Assembly (NCBI GenBank): GCA_944325035.1
Contig: CALUYM010000005.1
Span: 62,001 to 126,000, forward strand
Direction of reading: 5' to 3'
From: an uncultured Anaeroplasmataceae bacterium
Lineage (GTDB): Bacteria; Bacillota_I; Bacilli_A; Acholeplasmatales; Anaeroplasmataceae
Length of the DNA stretch: 64,000 nucleotides
Positions 49,991-58,816 of the stretch are shown here, piece by piece; position 1 is the stretch's first letter; each line of letters starts with the position of its first letter. Below the pieces are notes generated by a model. That model did not search any database, had not been told where the DNA came from, and was given only the letters and a program-made list of their open reading frames with translations. Both the position numbers and the translations under genes were made by a program.

Positions 49991-50446
49991 ATGGAATTTA
50001 ATTATGCCAAAATCAGGAAGCATGCGATTGGTAAATTAATCGTTATGTCACTAGCAACACTATTACCACTAGTCTTAGTTGGTGTATTTGGAATGATATA
50101 TGATTTTTTCAAGGGTGATCAAGCGCTTGATTTGAAAATCTTTCGATATGTTGTTTTAGTCTTGTTTGAAGCGGCTGTAATTTGGAAGATTGTTTTGTAT
50201 GTTAGGATAATAGTTAGCGAAGAGTGGACTGAACAAAACTATATTAGAAAACGTGATGAAAGAAATATTTATATCAAACAAAGAACTAATGCATTTACGT
50301 TAAAACTAGTTCTTTATATCTCTGGTATTGGAATGATTGTTTCTGGATTTTTGAGTAAAACAGCTTTTTATACGTTAGGTATAGTTGTTGTAGTTATAAT
50401 TATTACACATATATTTACATATTTATATTTTTCTAAGAAAATTTAG
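49991..50446 (+). CDS. Membrane protein paired with the XRE regulator
   Basis: A 151-residue protein with four hydrophobic segments (LIVMSLATLLPLVLVGVFG, IFRYVVLVLFEAAVIWKIVL, LKLVLYISGIGMIVSGF, TLGIVVVVIIITHIFTYLY). A cytoplasmic loop between the second and third carries EEWTEQNYIRKRDERNIYIKQ (key part RKRDERN), typical of small DUF membrane proteins that follow YgzD-type regulators. The start is set at 49991, just after the regulator stop. The function is unknown. Confidence 0.8.
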   Translation: MEFNYAKIRKHAIGKLIVMSLATLLPLVLVGVFGMIYDFFKGDQALDLKIFRYVVLVLFEAAVIWKIVLYVRIIVSEEWTEQNYIRKRDERNIYIKQRTNAFTLKLVLYISGIGMIVSGFLSKTAFYTLGIVVVVIIITHIFTYLYFSKKI

Positions 50447-50469
50447 TGAATTTTTATCACTAAATTTTT
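50437..50469 (+). terminator. Terminator of the XRE/membrane operon
   Basis: AAATTTAGTG and CACTAAATTT around a nine-base loop, followed by T. It includes the stop codon. Confidence 0.8.
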
Positions 50470-50552
50470 TCTTTTTAATAGTAAAAATAATAAAAAAAGA
50501 TAAATAGCAGTAAAGAAATTTAAAAAAAAGTTTGTAAAAGTATGTTTTATGG

Positions 50553-50581
50553 TTGAAAACTTTTACTAATAAATATATAAT
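50553..50581 (+). promoter_or_regulatory. Promoter of yebC
   Basis: TTGAAA (50553-50558), 17-base spacer, TATAAT (50576-50581). Confidence 0.8.
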
Positions 50582-50635
50582 AAAGAAGTCTAAATTTTAA
50601 AAAAATTAAATTCATATCGAAAGGATGTTAAAATT

Positions 50636-51370
50636 ATGGGTAGAGCTCATGAAGTGCGTGCAGCCTCAATGGCAAAGACTGCATTAATGAAATCAAAAAA
50701 ATATTCTAAATGGGGAAAGGAAATTCTTGAAGCCGCAAAGTCAGGTGTTCCTGATCCTGATATGAATCAAACACTTAAGAAAACAATTGAACGTGCAAAG
50801 AAGGATCAATGTCCTGCAGATGTTATTAAGCGTGCAATTGAAAAAGCTAAGGGGATTAACTCTGGTGCAATGAAAGAAACAACATATGAAGGTATGGGTA
50901 ACGGTAACGTTGCTGTTATTGTTGAATGTTTAACTGACAATGTAAACCGTACAGTTTCTTTAGTACGTACTGCTTTTACTAAGACTGGTGGAAATTTTGG
51001 TGCATCAGCTAGCTTTATGTTTGAACGTCAAGCAAAATTTGTATTTGATGGTTTATCAGAAGACGAAGCTATGGAAGCATTATTAAATGCAGGTTGTGAT
51101 TTTATTGATATGTCATCTGATGAAGATGGATATGTTACAATCGTTGCAGCACCTGAAAACTTTACACAAATTAGAGAAGCGCTAGTAAGCGTTAAAGAAG
51201 ATCTTGAATTTGAAACAGATGAAGTTAATTTATTCCCAACTAGCCTAGTTGACTTAGATGAAGATTCAAAGACTAAGTTTGATCATATGCTTCAAATGCT
51301 AGGTGAAATTGATGATGTACAAGCTGTTCATCACAATGCCAATATTCAAGAAGCTACTGATGAAGAATAG
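50636..51370 (+). CDS. yebC: YebC/PmpR-family protein
   Basis: A 244-residue protein with the unmistakable start GRAHEVRAASMAKTALMKSKKYSKWGKEI and the conserved blocks VPDPDMNQTLKKTIERAKK, ANFGASASFMF-like GGNFGASASFMFER, and LDEDSKTKFDHMLQMLGEIDDVQ. The family includes transcriptional regulators, and some members aid translation of proline-rich stretches at the ribosome. AAAGGATG precedes the ATG, and a consensus promoter lies 55 bases upstream. It is a single-gene unit. Confidence 0.95.
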   Translation: MGRAHEVRAASMAKTALMKSKKYSKWGKEILEAAKSGVPDPDMNQTLKKTIERAKKDQCPADVIKRAIEKAKGINSGAMKETTYEGMGNGNVAVIVECLTDNVNRTVSLVRTAFTKTGGNFGASASFMFERQAKFVFDGLSEDEAMEALLNAGCDFIDMSSDEDGYVTIVAAPENFTQIREALVSVKEDLEFETDEVNLFPTSLVDLDEDSKTKFDHMLQMLGEIDDVQAVHHNANIQEATDEE

Positions 51371-51381
51371 TTAATTTAAAG

Positions 51382-51416
51382 GAATTATTAACTTTGCGGT
51401 TAGTAATTCTTTTTTT
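51382..51416 (+). terminator. Terminator of yebC
   Basis: GAATTATTAAC and GTTAGTAATTC (one G-U pair) with a TTTGCG loop and T7. Confidence 0.85.
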
Positions 51417-51423
51417 CTAAAAA

Positions 51424-51464
51424 GGAGGAAATATAATCACTTTTGATTATATAGATGATGCATG
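51424..51464 (+). promoter_or_regulatory. pyrR start region: Shine-Dalgarno, hairpin, start codon
   Basis: GGAGG (51424-51428) is 33 bases from the pyrR ATG. Between them ATATAATC-ACTTTT-GATTATAT (51431-51452) forms a perfect eight-base hairpin. Folding it would leave about 11 bases between GGAGG and ATG. No nearer ribosome site exists. A second gene in this window (start 60074) has the same design. Confidence 0.6.
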
Positions 51465-51971
51465 AAGAAAGTTATTATTGAAAATGAACAATTTAATCGT
51501 ACATTAAAACGAATTACCCATGAAATTATTGAAAGAAATGATGATCTGGATAAAATTGTTTTAGTTGGTATTTTGTCTAAAGGATTACCAATTGCTAGAG
51601 AAATTAGCAATATGATTAAAAATCTAGAAAATATTGAAGTACCAGTTGAATCGATAGATATTAAGCCACATCGTGATGATGCAAAAAAAGATATTACAGT
51701 CAGTTTTAATTTTGATACAGATGTTAATAATAAGATTGTTATCTTAGTTGATGACGTTTTATACACTGGTCGTTCAGTGCGTGCTGCAATGGATGCGATT
51801 ATGGACTTTGGACGTCCTGATAAAATAGAATTAGCTATTTTAGTTGATAGAGGACACCGCGAGTTACCAATCAGAGCAGACTTTGTTGGAAAAAATATTC
51901 CAACAAGCAAGGATGAAAATGTTTTTGTAGATTTTATTAATCGTACTGTTACAATTGAAAATAAAAAATAG
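51462..51971 (+). CDS. pyrR: PyrR regulator / uracil phosphoribosyltransferase homologue
   Basis: A 169-residue phosphoribosyltransferase-fold protein. The PRPP loop is KIVILVDDVLYTGRSVRAA, and GRPDKIELAILVDRGHRELPIRADFVGKNIPT is the PyrR-specific C-terminal block (key part DRGHRELPIRADFVG). PyrR attenuates pyrimidine operons by binding mRNA in response to UMP. No pyr biosynthetic gene or anti-attenuator is in this window, so it acts in trans. The start region has an unusual hairpin between ribosome site and ATG. It runs 12 bases ahead of an aminopeptidase gene. Confidence 0.93.
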   Translation: MKKVIIENEQFNRTLKRITHEIIERNDDLDKIVLVGILSKGLPIAREISNMIKNLENIEVPVESIDIKPHRDDAKKDITVSFNFDTDVNNKIVILVDDVLYTGRSVRAAMDAIMDFGRPDKIELAILVDRGHRELPIRADFVGKNIPTSKDENVFVDFINRTVTIENKK

Positions 51972-51983
51972 GAGGTATTTTTG

Positions 51984-53207
51984 ATGAATGAAAGTTTATT
52001 TAAAGAATATGCTAAATTAATAGTAAAAAAAGGTGTAAATGTTCAACCAAATCAAATGGTAATGATTAATGCACCGGTAGAGGTTTATGAATTTGTTCGT
52101 ATTTTAGTTAAAGAATGTTACAATGCTGGTGCCTCATGCGTAGAGGTAGATTATAGCGATATGTATAATTATAAAGAAAAAATTAATAATGTATCACTAG
52201 AAAATTTAACAAATATTCCTGATCATGTTTCTGACCGTATGAAGTTTTATGTTGATAAGGGATTTTGTCGCATATCTTTAACTAGTCCTGATGCAAGTGC
52301 TGCTATTGGTATGGATTTAAGCAAGCAAAAAGTTTTCAATATGGCTTCTGCGAAAAAGATGAAATTTATGCAAGATTATTTTATGGCAAATATGGGACAA
52401 TGGTGTGTAGCTGGTGTTTCATCAAAAGCATGGGCTGATAAAGTCTTCCCAGGTAAGGAAAATAGTGTAGAACTTCTTTGGGAAGCCATTTTTAAAGCGT
52501 CTCATGTTAAAGAAGAAGGGACAGTTGAAGCTTGGGAAGCTCATAGTAATGAAATTACTGAACATGCTAAAAAGTTAAACAACCTTAATTTAGATAAGTT
52601 GGTATTTAAAAATAGTTTAGGAACAAATTTAGAAGTATATCTAGCCGAAGATAATGTTTTTGCTGGTGGGGATGAATATTCTGAAACAAAAGTTCGTTTT
52701 TCACCTAATATTCCAACAGAAGAAGTGTTTGGTATGCCGTATAAGACAAAAGTTAATGGTATTGTTTATGCATCTAAACCTTTAAATTATGGAGGAACAT
52801 TAATCAATGAATTTTATTTAGAATTTAAAGATGGAAAAGTTGTAAACTATGATGCTAAAGAAGGAAAAGAAGCATTAAGAAATTTAGTTGAATTTGATGA
52901 TGGCAGTTCATATTTAGGTGAGGTGGCTTTACTTAGCTATCATAGTCCTATTTCGATGATGAATGTTTTATTTTTTAATACATTATATGATGAAAATGCA
53001 TCTTGTCATCTAGCTTTAGGCGCTGCATATCCAATGAATGTAAAAGATGGTGTTTCTCTATCACAAGACGAGTTGGCTCAAAAAGGTGCTAACTTTAGTA
53101 ATACCCATGTTGATTTTATGTTTGGAACAAGTGATATGACTGTAATTGGGACTACAAAAGATGGTAAAGAAATTCAGATCTTTGAAAATGGAGATTTTAT
53201 TATTTAA
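51984..53207 (+). CDS. M29-family (thermophilic-type) aminopeptidase
   Basis: A 407-residue metallo-aminopeptidase of the PepS/AmpS group that trims peptides in the cytoplasm. YAKLIVKKGVNVQPNQMVMI is the N-terminal signature. The metal centre is built from residues in FSPNIPTEEVFGMP, YHSPISMMNVLFFNTLYDENASCHLALGAAY and VDFMFGTSDM (key ligands: two Glu, His, Tyr, Asp). The ATG at 51984 follows GGAGG by eight bases. It is co-transcribed with pyrR and closed by a strong terminator. Confidence 0.93.
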   Translation: MNESLFKEYAKLIVKKGVNVQPNQMVMINAPVEVYEFVRILVKECYNAGASCVEVDYSDMYNYKEKINNVSLENLTNIPDHVSDRMKFYVDKGFCRISLTSPDASAAIGMDLSKQKVFNMASAKKMKFMQDYFMANMGQWCVAGVSSKAWADKVFPGKENSVELLWEAIFKASHVKEEGTVEAWEAHSNEITEHAKKLNNLNLDKLVFKNSLGTNLEVYLAEDNVFAGGDEYSETKVRFSPNIPTEEVFGMPYKTKVNGIVYASKPLNYGGTLINEFYLEFKDGKVVNYDAKEGKEALRNLVEFDDGSSYLGEVALLSYHSPISMMNVLFFNTLYDENASCHLALGAAYPMNVKDGVSLSQDELAQKGANFSNTHVDFMFGTSDMTVIGTTKDGKEIQIFENGDFII

Positions 53208-53217
53208 AAATAAAATT

Positions 53218-53252
53218 GGTTCTTATTTCGTAATAAGAGCCTTTATTTTTTA
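53218..53252 (+). terminator. Terminator of the pyrR-aminopeptidase operon
   Basis: GGTTCTTATT-TCGT-AATAAGAGCC with one G-U pair, then a T-rich run. Confidence 0.87.
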
Positions 53253-53256
53253 GGAA

Positions 53257-53281
53257 TTAAACTTTATTTAATAAAGTTTAA
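53257..53281. repeat. Perfect 25-base palindrome upstream of glnA
   Basis: TTAAACTTTATT and its exact reverse complement flank one T. It has no T-run behind it, lies 52 bases before the glnA -35 box, and does not match the known GlnR box. It is an operator candidate. Confidence 0.6.
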
Positions 53282-53333
53282 CCGCTTACAAATCTCATAA
53301 AACAACTAATTAAACTGTATAAACTTAATGTCG

Positions 53334-53362
53334 TTGACTTTTTTAAACCTATAACATAGACT
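53334..53362 (+). promoter_or_regulatory. Promoter of glnA
   Basis: TTGACT (53334-53339), 17-base spacer, TAGACT (53357-53362). A short inverted repeat AGTGA-N7-TCACT follows at 53367-53383. Confidence 0.65.
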
Positions 53363-53407
53363 ATCAGTGATTATAACTCACTTGGAAGTGTAAATGGAGG
53401 AAGAACA

Positions 53408-54763
53408 ATGAAAGGTTACACAAAAGAAGTCATTAAAAAAATATGTGAGGAGGAGAATATTAAATATATTCGTCTACAATTTACGGATATGTTAGGAATT
53501 ATTAAAAATGTTGAAATTCCTGCATCAAGAATTGATGATGCTTTAAATAATGAGGTAATGTTTGATGGATCTTCAATTGAAGGTTTCGTGCGTACAGAAG
53601 AATGTGATATGTTTTTAGTACCAGATTTAGATACCTTTTTAATCGCATCTTGGGAAGATACATCTTATGGTAAGGTTGCTCGCCTTATTTGCGATGTTTA
53701 TGCAATTGACCATAACTCACCTACAGGATCATCACCATTTATTGGAGACCCTCGTGCAATTTTAAAACGTAATTTAGAAGAAATGCGTAAAATGGGATAT
53801 TCTAAATTTAACGTTGGTGTTGAACCAGAATTTTTCTTGTTTAAAATGAAAAATGGAGAGCCAACTTTAGAATTTAACGATAATGGTGGTTATTTTGATG
53901 CTTCTCCGATTGATACGGCAGAAGATTGTCGACGTGATATTGTATTAGAATTACAAAAGATTGGATTTGTAATCGAAGCGGCACATCATGAAGTTTCTAC
54001 TGGCCAACATGAAATTGACTTCCGATTTGACAATGCTCTTGAAGCATGTGATAATGTTCAAACATTTAAATTAGTAGTAAAGAATGTGGCTAAACGTCAT
54101 GGTTTACATGCTACTTTTATGCCAAAGCCAATTCATGGCATCAATGGTTCAGGTATGCATTGCAATACATCATTAACTGATTTAAATGGAAAAAATGTCT
54201 TCTTTGATGAAACTACTCCAAATAAACTTTCCGAAACTTGTCAAAGATGGATTGATGGTATTTTAACTCATGCTCGTGGGTGTGCCTTAGTAACAAATCC
54301 TATTGTTAACTCATATAAACGTATAGTACCAGGTTTTGAAGCACCTTGTTATATTGCATGGTCTGATTCAAATCGTTCAACTATGATTCGTGTTCCAGCT
54401 GCTAGAGGAAATAGAACTCGTGCTGAAGTAAGATCAGTTGACGTTGCTGCTAATCCATATTTAGCATGTGCAGCATTGTTAATGGCAGGTTTAGATGGTA
54501 TTAATGGTAATTGTGAACATTATGAACCTGTTCATACTAATTTATTTAGATGTAATCGTAAAGAACGTGAAAATATGGGAATAAAAGCTTTACCCGCTAA
54601 CCTTGAAGAAGCAATTGAATGTTTTGAAGAAGATGAAGTTATTAAAAAGGCTATGGGACCACATATTAGTGACAAATTAGTTGAAGCGAAGAAATTAGAA
54701 TGGGATATTTATCGTACTCAAGTTACAGAATGGGAGATAAATAACTATTTAACTAAGTACTAA
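53408..54763 (+). CDS. glnA: Glutamine synthetase type I
   Basis: A 451-residue GSI-alpha enzyme that makes glutamine from glutamate, ammonia and [56 protein letters not shown] and [15 protein letters not shown] carry the metal, ATP and substrate ligands. The adenylylation insert of GSI-beta is absent, so feedback control is expected instead. GGAGGAAG precedes the ATG. Glutamine feeds PurF, PurL and GuaA. A 25-base palindrome and a good promoter lie upstream. Confidence 0.97.
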   Translation: MKGYTKEVIKKICEEENIKYIRLQFTDMLGIIKNVEIPASRIDDALNNEVMFDGSSIEGFVRTEECDMFLVPDLDTFLIASWEDTSYGKVARLICDVYAIDHNSPTGSSPFIGDPRAILKRNLEEMRKMGYSKFNVGVEPEFFLFKMKNGEPTLEFNDNGGYFDASPIDTAEDCRRDIVLELQKIGFVIEAAHHEVSTGQHEIDFRFDNALEACDNVQTFKLVVKNVAKRHGLHATFMPKPIHGINGSGMHCNTSLTDLNGKNVFFDETTPNKLSETCQRWIDGILTHARGCALVTNPIVNSYKRIVPGFEAPCYIAWSDSNRSTMIRVPAARGNRTRAEVRSVDVAANPYLACAALLMAGLDGINGNCEHYEPVHTNLFRCNRKERENMGIKALPANLEEAIECFEEDEVIKKAMGPHISDKLVEAKKLEWDIYRTQVTEWEINNYLTKY

Positions 54764-54768
54764 AACTT

Positions 54769-54809
54769 AAACCTTAGATTGGATTTTTTTACCAATTTAA
54801 GGTTTTTTT
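54769..54809 (+). terminator. Terminator of glnA
   Basis: AAACCTTAGATTGG and CCAATTTAAGGTTT (one G-U pair) with a T-rich loop, then T7. Confidence 0.88.
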
Positions 54810-54867
54810 ATTTTAATGTAGGAATTTAATTTCTAAATGTCAATATCATAGGTGAGAGGTGATCAAT

Positions 54868-56352
54868 TTGAAAAAAATATTAACTTTCTTATTTATGATG
54901 TTGTGTCTAACTATTTTTAGTATTACTGCTGTAGACAAATTACAATTAGTATCAGCTAGTCAAGACTCTAAACCAGAAAATTTAGAACTAAACAGTAATA
55001 TTCCATTTTATGATTATGATCATATTTGGTATACGGATGAGGTTGGTCAACTAGGTTTAGGCAAACAGTTATTAGATCCTAATGATATAGGCTTAAATAG
55101 TGATTATACAGGAAATAAAACGACTTTTATGTTTTCCAAATATCTTCCAATTCCGGCTAAAACAGTTTATTGTTTATATGTAGCTCCATGGATTATGCAA
55201 ATGGCAGATTCATTTAACGAAGCTTATCCGATTATGACTTATTGGAAAGATGATATGAAGGAAGAAGCAGTAGAAGAAATAATAGATTTACGCAATGGTG
55301 GCTGGGGCGGATATATATACATTGAAAACAAAACTAATGCAACAAGATATTTTGCTATATCTAGTTTAGAAATCAGAATTTCTTACGATGATATTCCTCT
55401 TACAGCTGATAATATTTTAATGCTTCAAAAAGAACCGAATACAAGTACATTAAGTTTTAACGGATATTATGATTATATTGGACAAGAAGATTACACCCAG
55501 GCTACAGAAACACGTTATTTTTATACCTATACAGGTTCTAATTTAACGGAGGCTGATATCTTAAAATTATTTAAAGCTCGTGATAATGGCTATGACGTTT
55601 CTTTAAGCATCGAAAATAATCAGTATAAAGATGCCGAAGGTGAGTATCCAGTTACAATAGTTGCCACAGATGCTAATAATAATCAAAGTAAATATACCCT
55701 AATGATTCGTGTTATTAATCAACCAATACCTACTATTAACGGTCCAGATACTATTACTTATTATCTAAGTAAAAATCCAGCTATTACATTAAATAAATTA
55801 TTAGCTAATTATACATCAGATTATTGTGGTGTTAGTGGTACATTATCACTGACTGAAGATAGTAAATTTAAATTCTATGGAGTAATTGGTAATCATTCAG
55901 AGACTACATTAACGTTAATAGCGACATTTACTGGAGGTAGAGTAGCCACAAAAGATATTAAATTAGTAATTGTTGATGATATTGCCCCAACGATTTATGT
56001 AACAGAATTTACTTTAACTACACTAGAAGCTAATGCTTTATCTTTAGCTCAATTAGTAGAACACATAGAGAAGTCATATAAAAATCTTTATAATAAAAAT
56101 CCAAATGAAATTGTAATTGTTCAAAATAGTTACACGGGTAATGAAGATGAAGCTGGAGTTTATTATGTAACTTATAAGTGCGTTTTTGGCGAAGAAGAGG
56201 AAATGGGAAGATTAAAGATTGTGGTTAATAGTACAAATAATAAAAATGATAATAATTATAAAAGTATTTATCTAGGATTAGGAGTTGGTTTTGGAGCTAT
56301 CATTTTATTAGCAGGTGCGATATTAATTCAAAAAAGAAGACACAACAAGTAA
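54868..56352 (+). CDS. Surface protein with signal peptide and C-terminal anchor
   Basis: A 494-residue secreted, membrane-anchored protein. Residues 1-30 are a signal peptide (KKILTFLFMMLCLTIFSITA). The ectodomain has an N-terminal beta-rich region and two or more Ig/cadherin-like modules: VSLSIENNQY...YPVTIVATDANNNQSKYTLMIRV, then a region ending IKLVIVDDIAPTIYV. One transmembrane helix (IYLGLGVGFGAIILLAGAILI) and a short basic tail RRHNK follow. I place the start at the TTG at 54868, eight bases after GAGAGG; a GTG at 54859 is possible. The ligand is unknown. Confidence 0.7.
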   Translation: MKKILTFLFMMLCLTIFSITAVDKLQLVSASQDSKPENLELNSNIPFYDYDHIWYTDEVGQLGLGKQLLDPNDIGLNSDYTGNKTTFMFSKYLPIPAKTVYCLYVAPWIMQMADSFNEAYPIMTYWKDDMKEEAVEEIIDLRNGGWGGYIYIENKTNATRYFAISSLEIRISYDDIPLTADNILMLQKEPNTSTLSFNGYYDYIGQEDYTQATETRYFYTYTGSNLTEADILKLFKARDNGYDVSLSIENNQYKDAEGEYPVTIVATDANNNQSKYTLMIRVINQPIPTINGPDTITYYLSKNPAITLNKLLANYTSDYCGVSGTLSLTEDSKFKFYGVIGNHSETTLTLIATFTGGRVATKDIKLVIVDDIAPTIYVTEFTLTTLEANALSLAQLVEHIEKSYKNLYNKNPNEIVIVQNSYTGNEDEAGVYYVTYKCVFGEEEEMGRLKIVVNSTNNKNDNNYKSIYLGLGVGFGAIILLAGAILIQKRRHNK

Positions 56353-56364
56353 AGAGATGAAAAG

Positions 56365-56392
56365 ACTAGAGCTAAAAAGTTCTAGTTTTTTT
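56365..56392 (+). terminator. Terminator of the surface-protein gene
   Basis: ACTAGAGCT-AAAA-AGTTCTAGT with one G-U pair, followed by T6-7. Confidence 0.85.
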
Positions 56393-56527
56393 CTTATAGA
56401 AATATGATAAAATTAAAATAGTAATATAATTTAAATAAGTTAATTAAATTGCAAAAAGCTTGTGATTAAAAAAATCTGTGATATTATAACATAGTTAATT
56501 AATAAATTTTATTGTAGGAGACCTTTT

Positions 56528-57352
56528 ATGACCATTAAAGAACAATTTGAACGTGATATAATAAAAAAATATCGTCCCAAATTATGGGCTCGCTTTATTA
56601 GAGCATTACAAGATTATCAAATGATTGAAGAAGGAGATACAGTTGGAGTCGCTATTTCTGGTGGGAAAGATTCGTTATTACTTGCAAAGCTTTTACAAGA
56701 AGTTAAGTTGCATGGCGATTTTGATTTTAACCTTGTTTTTATTTCAATGGACCCTGGTTTTAGTGAAGAAAACCGTGAATTAATTGTAAAGAACTGTGAA
56801 ACATTGGGAATTCCAGTTAATATTATTCGATCTGATGTATTTGAAGTAGCTAATAAATTAGACCCAAAACGTCCATGTTATATGTGTGCTAAAATGCGTC
56901 GTGGATTTTTATATACAAAGGCTAAAGAATTTGGATGTAATAAACTAGCTTTAGGTCATCATTTTAATGATGTAATTGAAACTACAATGTTAAATATTTT
57001 ATATGCAGGAAGTTTTAAAACTATGGTGCCAAAAGTAAAAGCGGAAAATTTTGATGATATTACTTTAATTCGTCCAATGATTTATATTCATGAAGAAGAT
57101 ATTCGTAAGATAATGAAATCAAATGATATCACATGCATGACATGTGGATGTCGCATCGCATCTAATGAGTTGCCATCAAAGCGCAGAGAAATAAAACATC
57201 TAATTCGTGATTTAAAAGAAATTTATCCAATTGTTGATCAAAATATTTTTAAATCAGCAGCAAATGTAAATCTAAATGCTATTCTAGGATATAAAGATGA
57301 AGATGAATATTTTGATTTTAATTATATTTTTGAGCGTGGGAAGCGCCAATAA
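56528..57352 (+). CDS. TtcA-family tRNA thiolation protein
   Basis: A 274-residue PP-loop ATPase. VGVAISGGKDSLLLAKLL is the adenylating loop. Paired cysteines CYMCAKMRRGF and CMTCGCR supply an Fe-S or thiol site, and LALGHHFNDVIETTMLNI is the TtcA block. TtcA thiolates C32 of certain tRNAs; in Gram-positives relatives are also annotated as generic TtcA/TilS-like. AGGAG precedes the ATG. It is 11 bases before mnmE, another tRNA-modification gene, so the pair is likely an operon. Confidence 0.85.
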   Translation: MTIKEQFERDIIKKYRPKLWARFIRALQDYQMIEEGDTVGVAISGGKDSLLLAKLLQEVKLHGDFDFNLVFISMDPGFSEENRELIVKNCETLGIPVNIIRSDVFEVANKLDPKRPCYMCAKMRRGFLYTKAKEFGCNKLALGHHFNDVIETTMLNILYAGSFKTMVPKVKAENFDDITLIRPMIYIHEEDIRKIMKSNDITCMTCGCRIASNELPSKRREIKHLIRDLKEIYPIVDQNIFKSAANVNLNAILGYKDEDEYFDFNYIFERGKRQ

Positions 57353-57363
57353 GAGGTGGAATA

Positions 57364-58710
57364 ATGTACGATGAAGCAATATGTGCAATTGCTACAGCAT
57401 ATGGAGTAGGAAGTATTTCAATCATCCGTTGCAGTGGCGAAAATGTTTTAAGTTTAGTAAATAAAGTTTTTAAAGGACGGGATTTAACTAAGGTTAAACC
57501 AAATACAATCCATTATGGATATATTCATGAAAATGGAGAAGTATTAGACGAGGTGTTAGTATCGGTTTTTCATGGACCAAAGTCATTCACGGGTGAAAAC
57601 TCATGCGAAATAAACTGTCATGGTGGAATATACAATACTAATCGTGTTTTAGAAGCACTTTTAAGTCATGGATTTCGTTTAGCACAACCAGGTGAATTTT
57701 CTAAACGAGCATTTTTAAACGGCCGAATTGATTTGACTCAAGCAGAATCTATTATGGATATTATTTCTTCATCGAATGAGTTAGCCTTAAAAGCGAGTGT
57801 AAATTCACTGCGAAAGAATACGACTAAGCTTATTGAATCAATGCGCGAAAAATTACTAAGTTTAATAGCTTCAATCGAAGTAAATATTGATTATCCAGAA
57901 TATGATGACGCTATTGTTATGACTGAAGAGATTATATTACCGGCTATAATCGAATTAAAAGCTGAGATGAATAATGTTTTAGAACATTCTAAAATAGCTG
58001 TTATGGCTGTTCATGGTGTAAAAACAGCAATTGTTGGTAGACCTAATGTTGGAAAATCATCTCTATTAAATATGATGTTAGATGAAGAAAAGGCAATTGT
58101 AACAGATATAGCTGGAACGACACGTGACGTTATTGAGGGAAGTCTAACTTTAGGTAATGTTACGCTAAATTTAATTGACACAGCAGGAATTCGTCATACG
58201 ACTGATGAAGTAGAACGAATTGGAATTGAAAGATCTAAAAAAGCTTTAGAAAAAGCTGAGTTGGTGTTATTAGTTTTAGATGGTTCCAAACCATTAGAGA
58301 ATGATGATTACGAATTGTTAGAATTGACAAAAAATAAGAATCGAATTATTGTTGTAAATAAATCAGATTTGAAACAAAATTTATCTTTAGATGAAAAATA
58401 TCTAACTATTTCAGCTAAAAATAAATTTGGTTTAAAAGAGTTAGAATCAGAGTTATTAAAGATTACCAAAATAAATAATTTTAATGTATCAGATAATAAT
58501 TATCTATCTAACACTCGTCACATTGCTAAAGTTAAAGAGGCATTATCTTCTTTAGAAAGTGCTATTTTTGCTTGTAATAATCACTATGATGTTGATATGA
58601 TTGAAATTGATATTAAAAATGCATGGAATTTATTAGGTGATATTATTGGACAGAATTCATCTGATTTATTGTTAGATGAATTATTCTCAAAATTTTGCTT
58701 AGGTAAATAG
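57364..58710 (+). CDS. mnmE: tRNA modification GTPase MnmE
   Basis: A 448-residue full-length MnmE (TrmE). With MnmG it installs the carboxymethylaminomethyl group on U34 of tRNAs. The N-terminal folate-binding domain has AICAIATAYGVGSISIIRCSG and FTGENSCEINCHGG. The GTPase domain has GRPNVGKSS (G1), DTAGI (G3) and NKSD (G4). The C-terminal helical domain ends with the hallmark FSKFCLGK. Its partner mnmG is not in the window. It follows the TtcA-type gene by 11 bases. Confidence 0.97.
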   Translation: MYDEAICAIATAYGVGSISIIRCSGENVLSLVNKVFKGRDLTKVKPNTIHYGYIHENGEVLDEVLVSVFHGPKSFTGENSCEINCHGGIYNTNRVLEALLSHGFRLAQPGEFSKRAFLNGRIDLTQAESIMDIISSSNELALKASVNSLRKNTTKLIESMREKLLSLIASIEVNIDYPEYDDAIVMTEEIILPAIIELKAEMNNVLEHSKIAVMAVHGVKTAIVGRPNVGKSSLLNMMLDEEKAIVTDIAGTTRDVIEGSLTLGNVTLNLIDTAGIRHTTDEVERIGIERSKKALEKAELVLLVLDGSKPLENDDYELLELTKNKNRIIVVNKSDLKQNLSLDEKYLTISAKNKFGLKELESELLKITKINNFNVSDNNYLSNTRHIAKVKEALSSLESAIFACNNHYDVDMIEIDIKNAWNLLGDIIGQNSSDLLLDELFSKFCLGK

Positions 58711-58740
58711 AATTATAATGCGGAAATAAAACTTATTAAA

Positions 58741-58786
58741 TAAAAAGAGTTCAAACCAAACTTTAGTCTGAAATGAACTCTTTTTA
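58741..58786. terminator. Bidirectional terminator between mnmE and the S66 gene
   Basis: TAAAAAGAGTTCA and TGAACTCTTTTTA pair perfectly over 13 bases. It lies between convergent genes and has T-runs on both strands. Confidence 0.88.
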
Positions 58787-58816
58787 TTTATAATATAATT
58801 TATAGAACGAATATAT

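Noticed and set aside
51437..51910. Minus-strand frame of 157 codons inside pyrR
   Set aside because: Shadow of pyrR; composition reflects the opposite strand.
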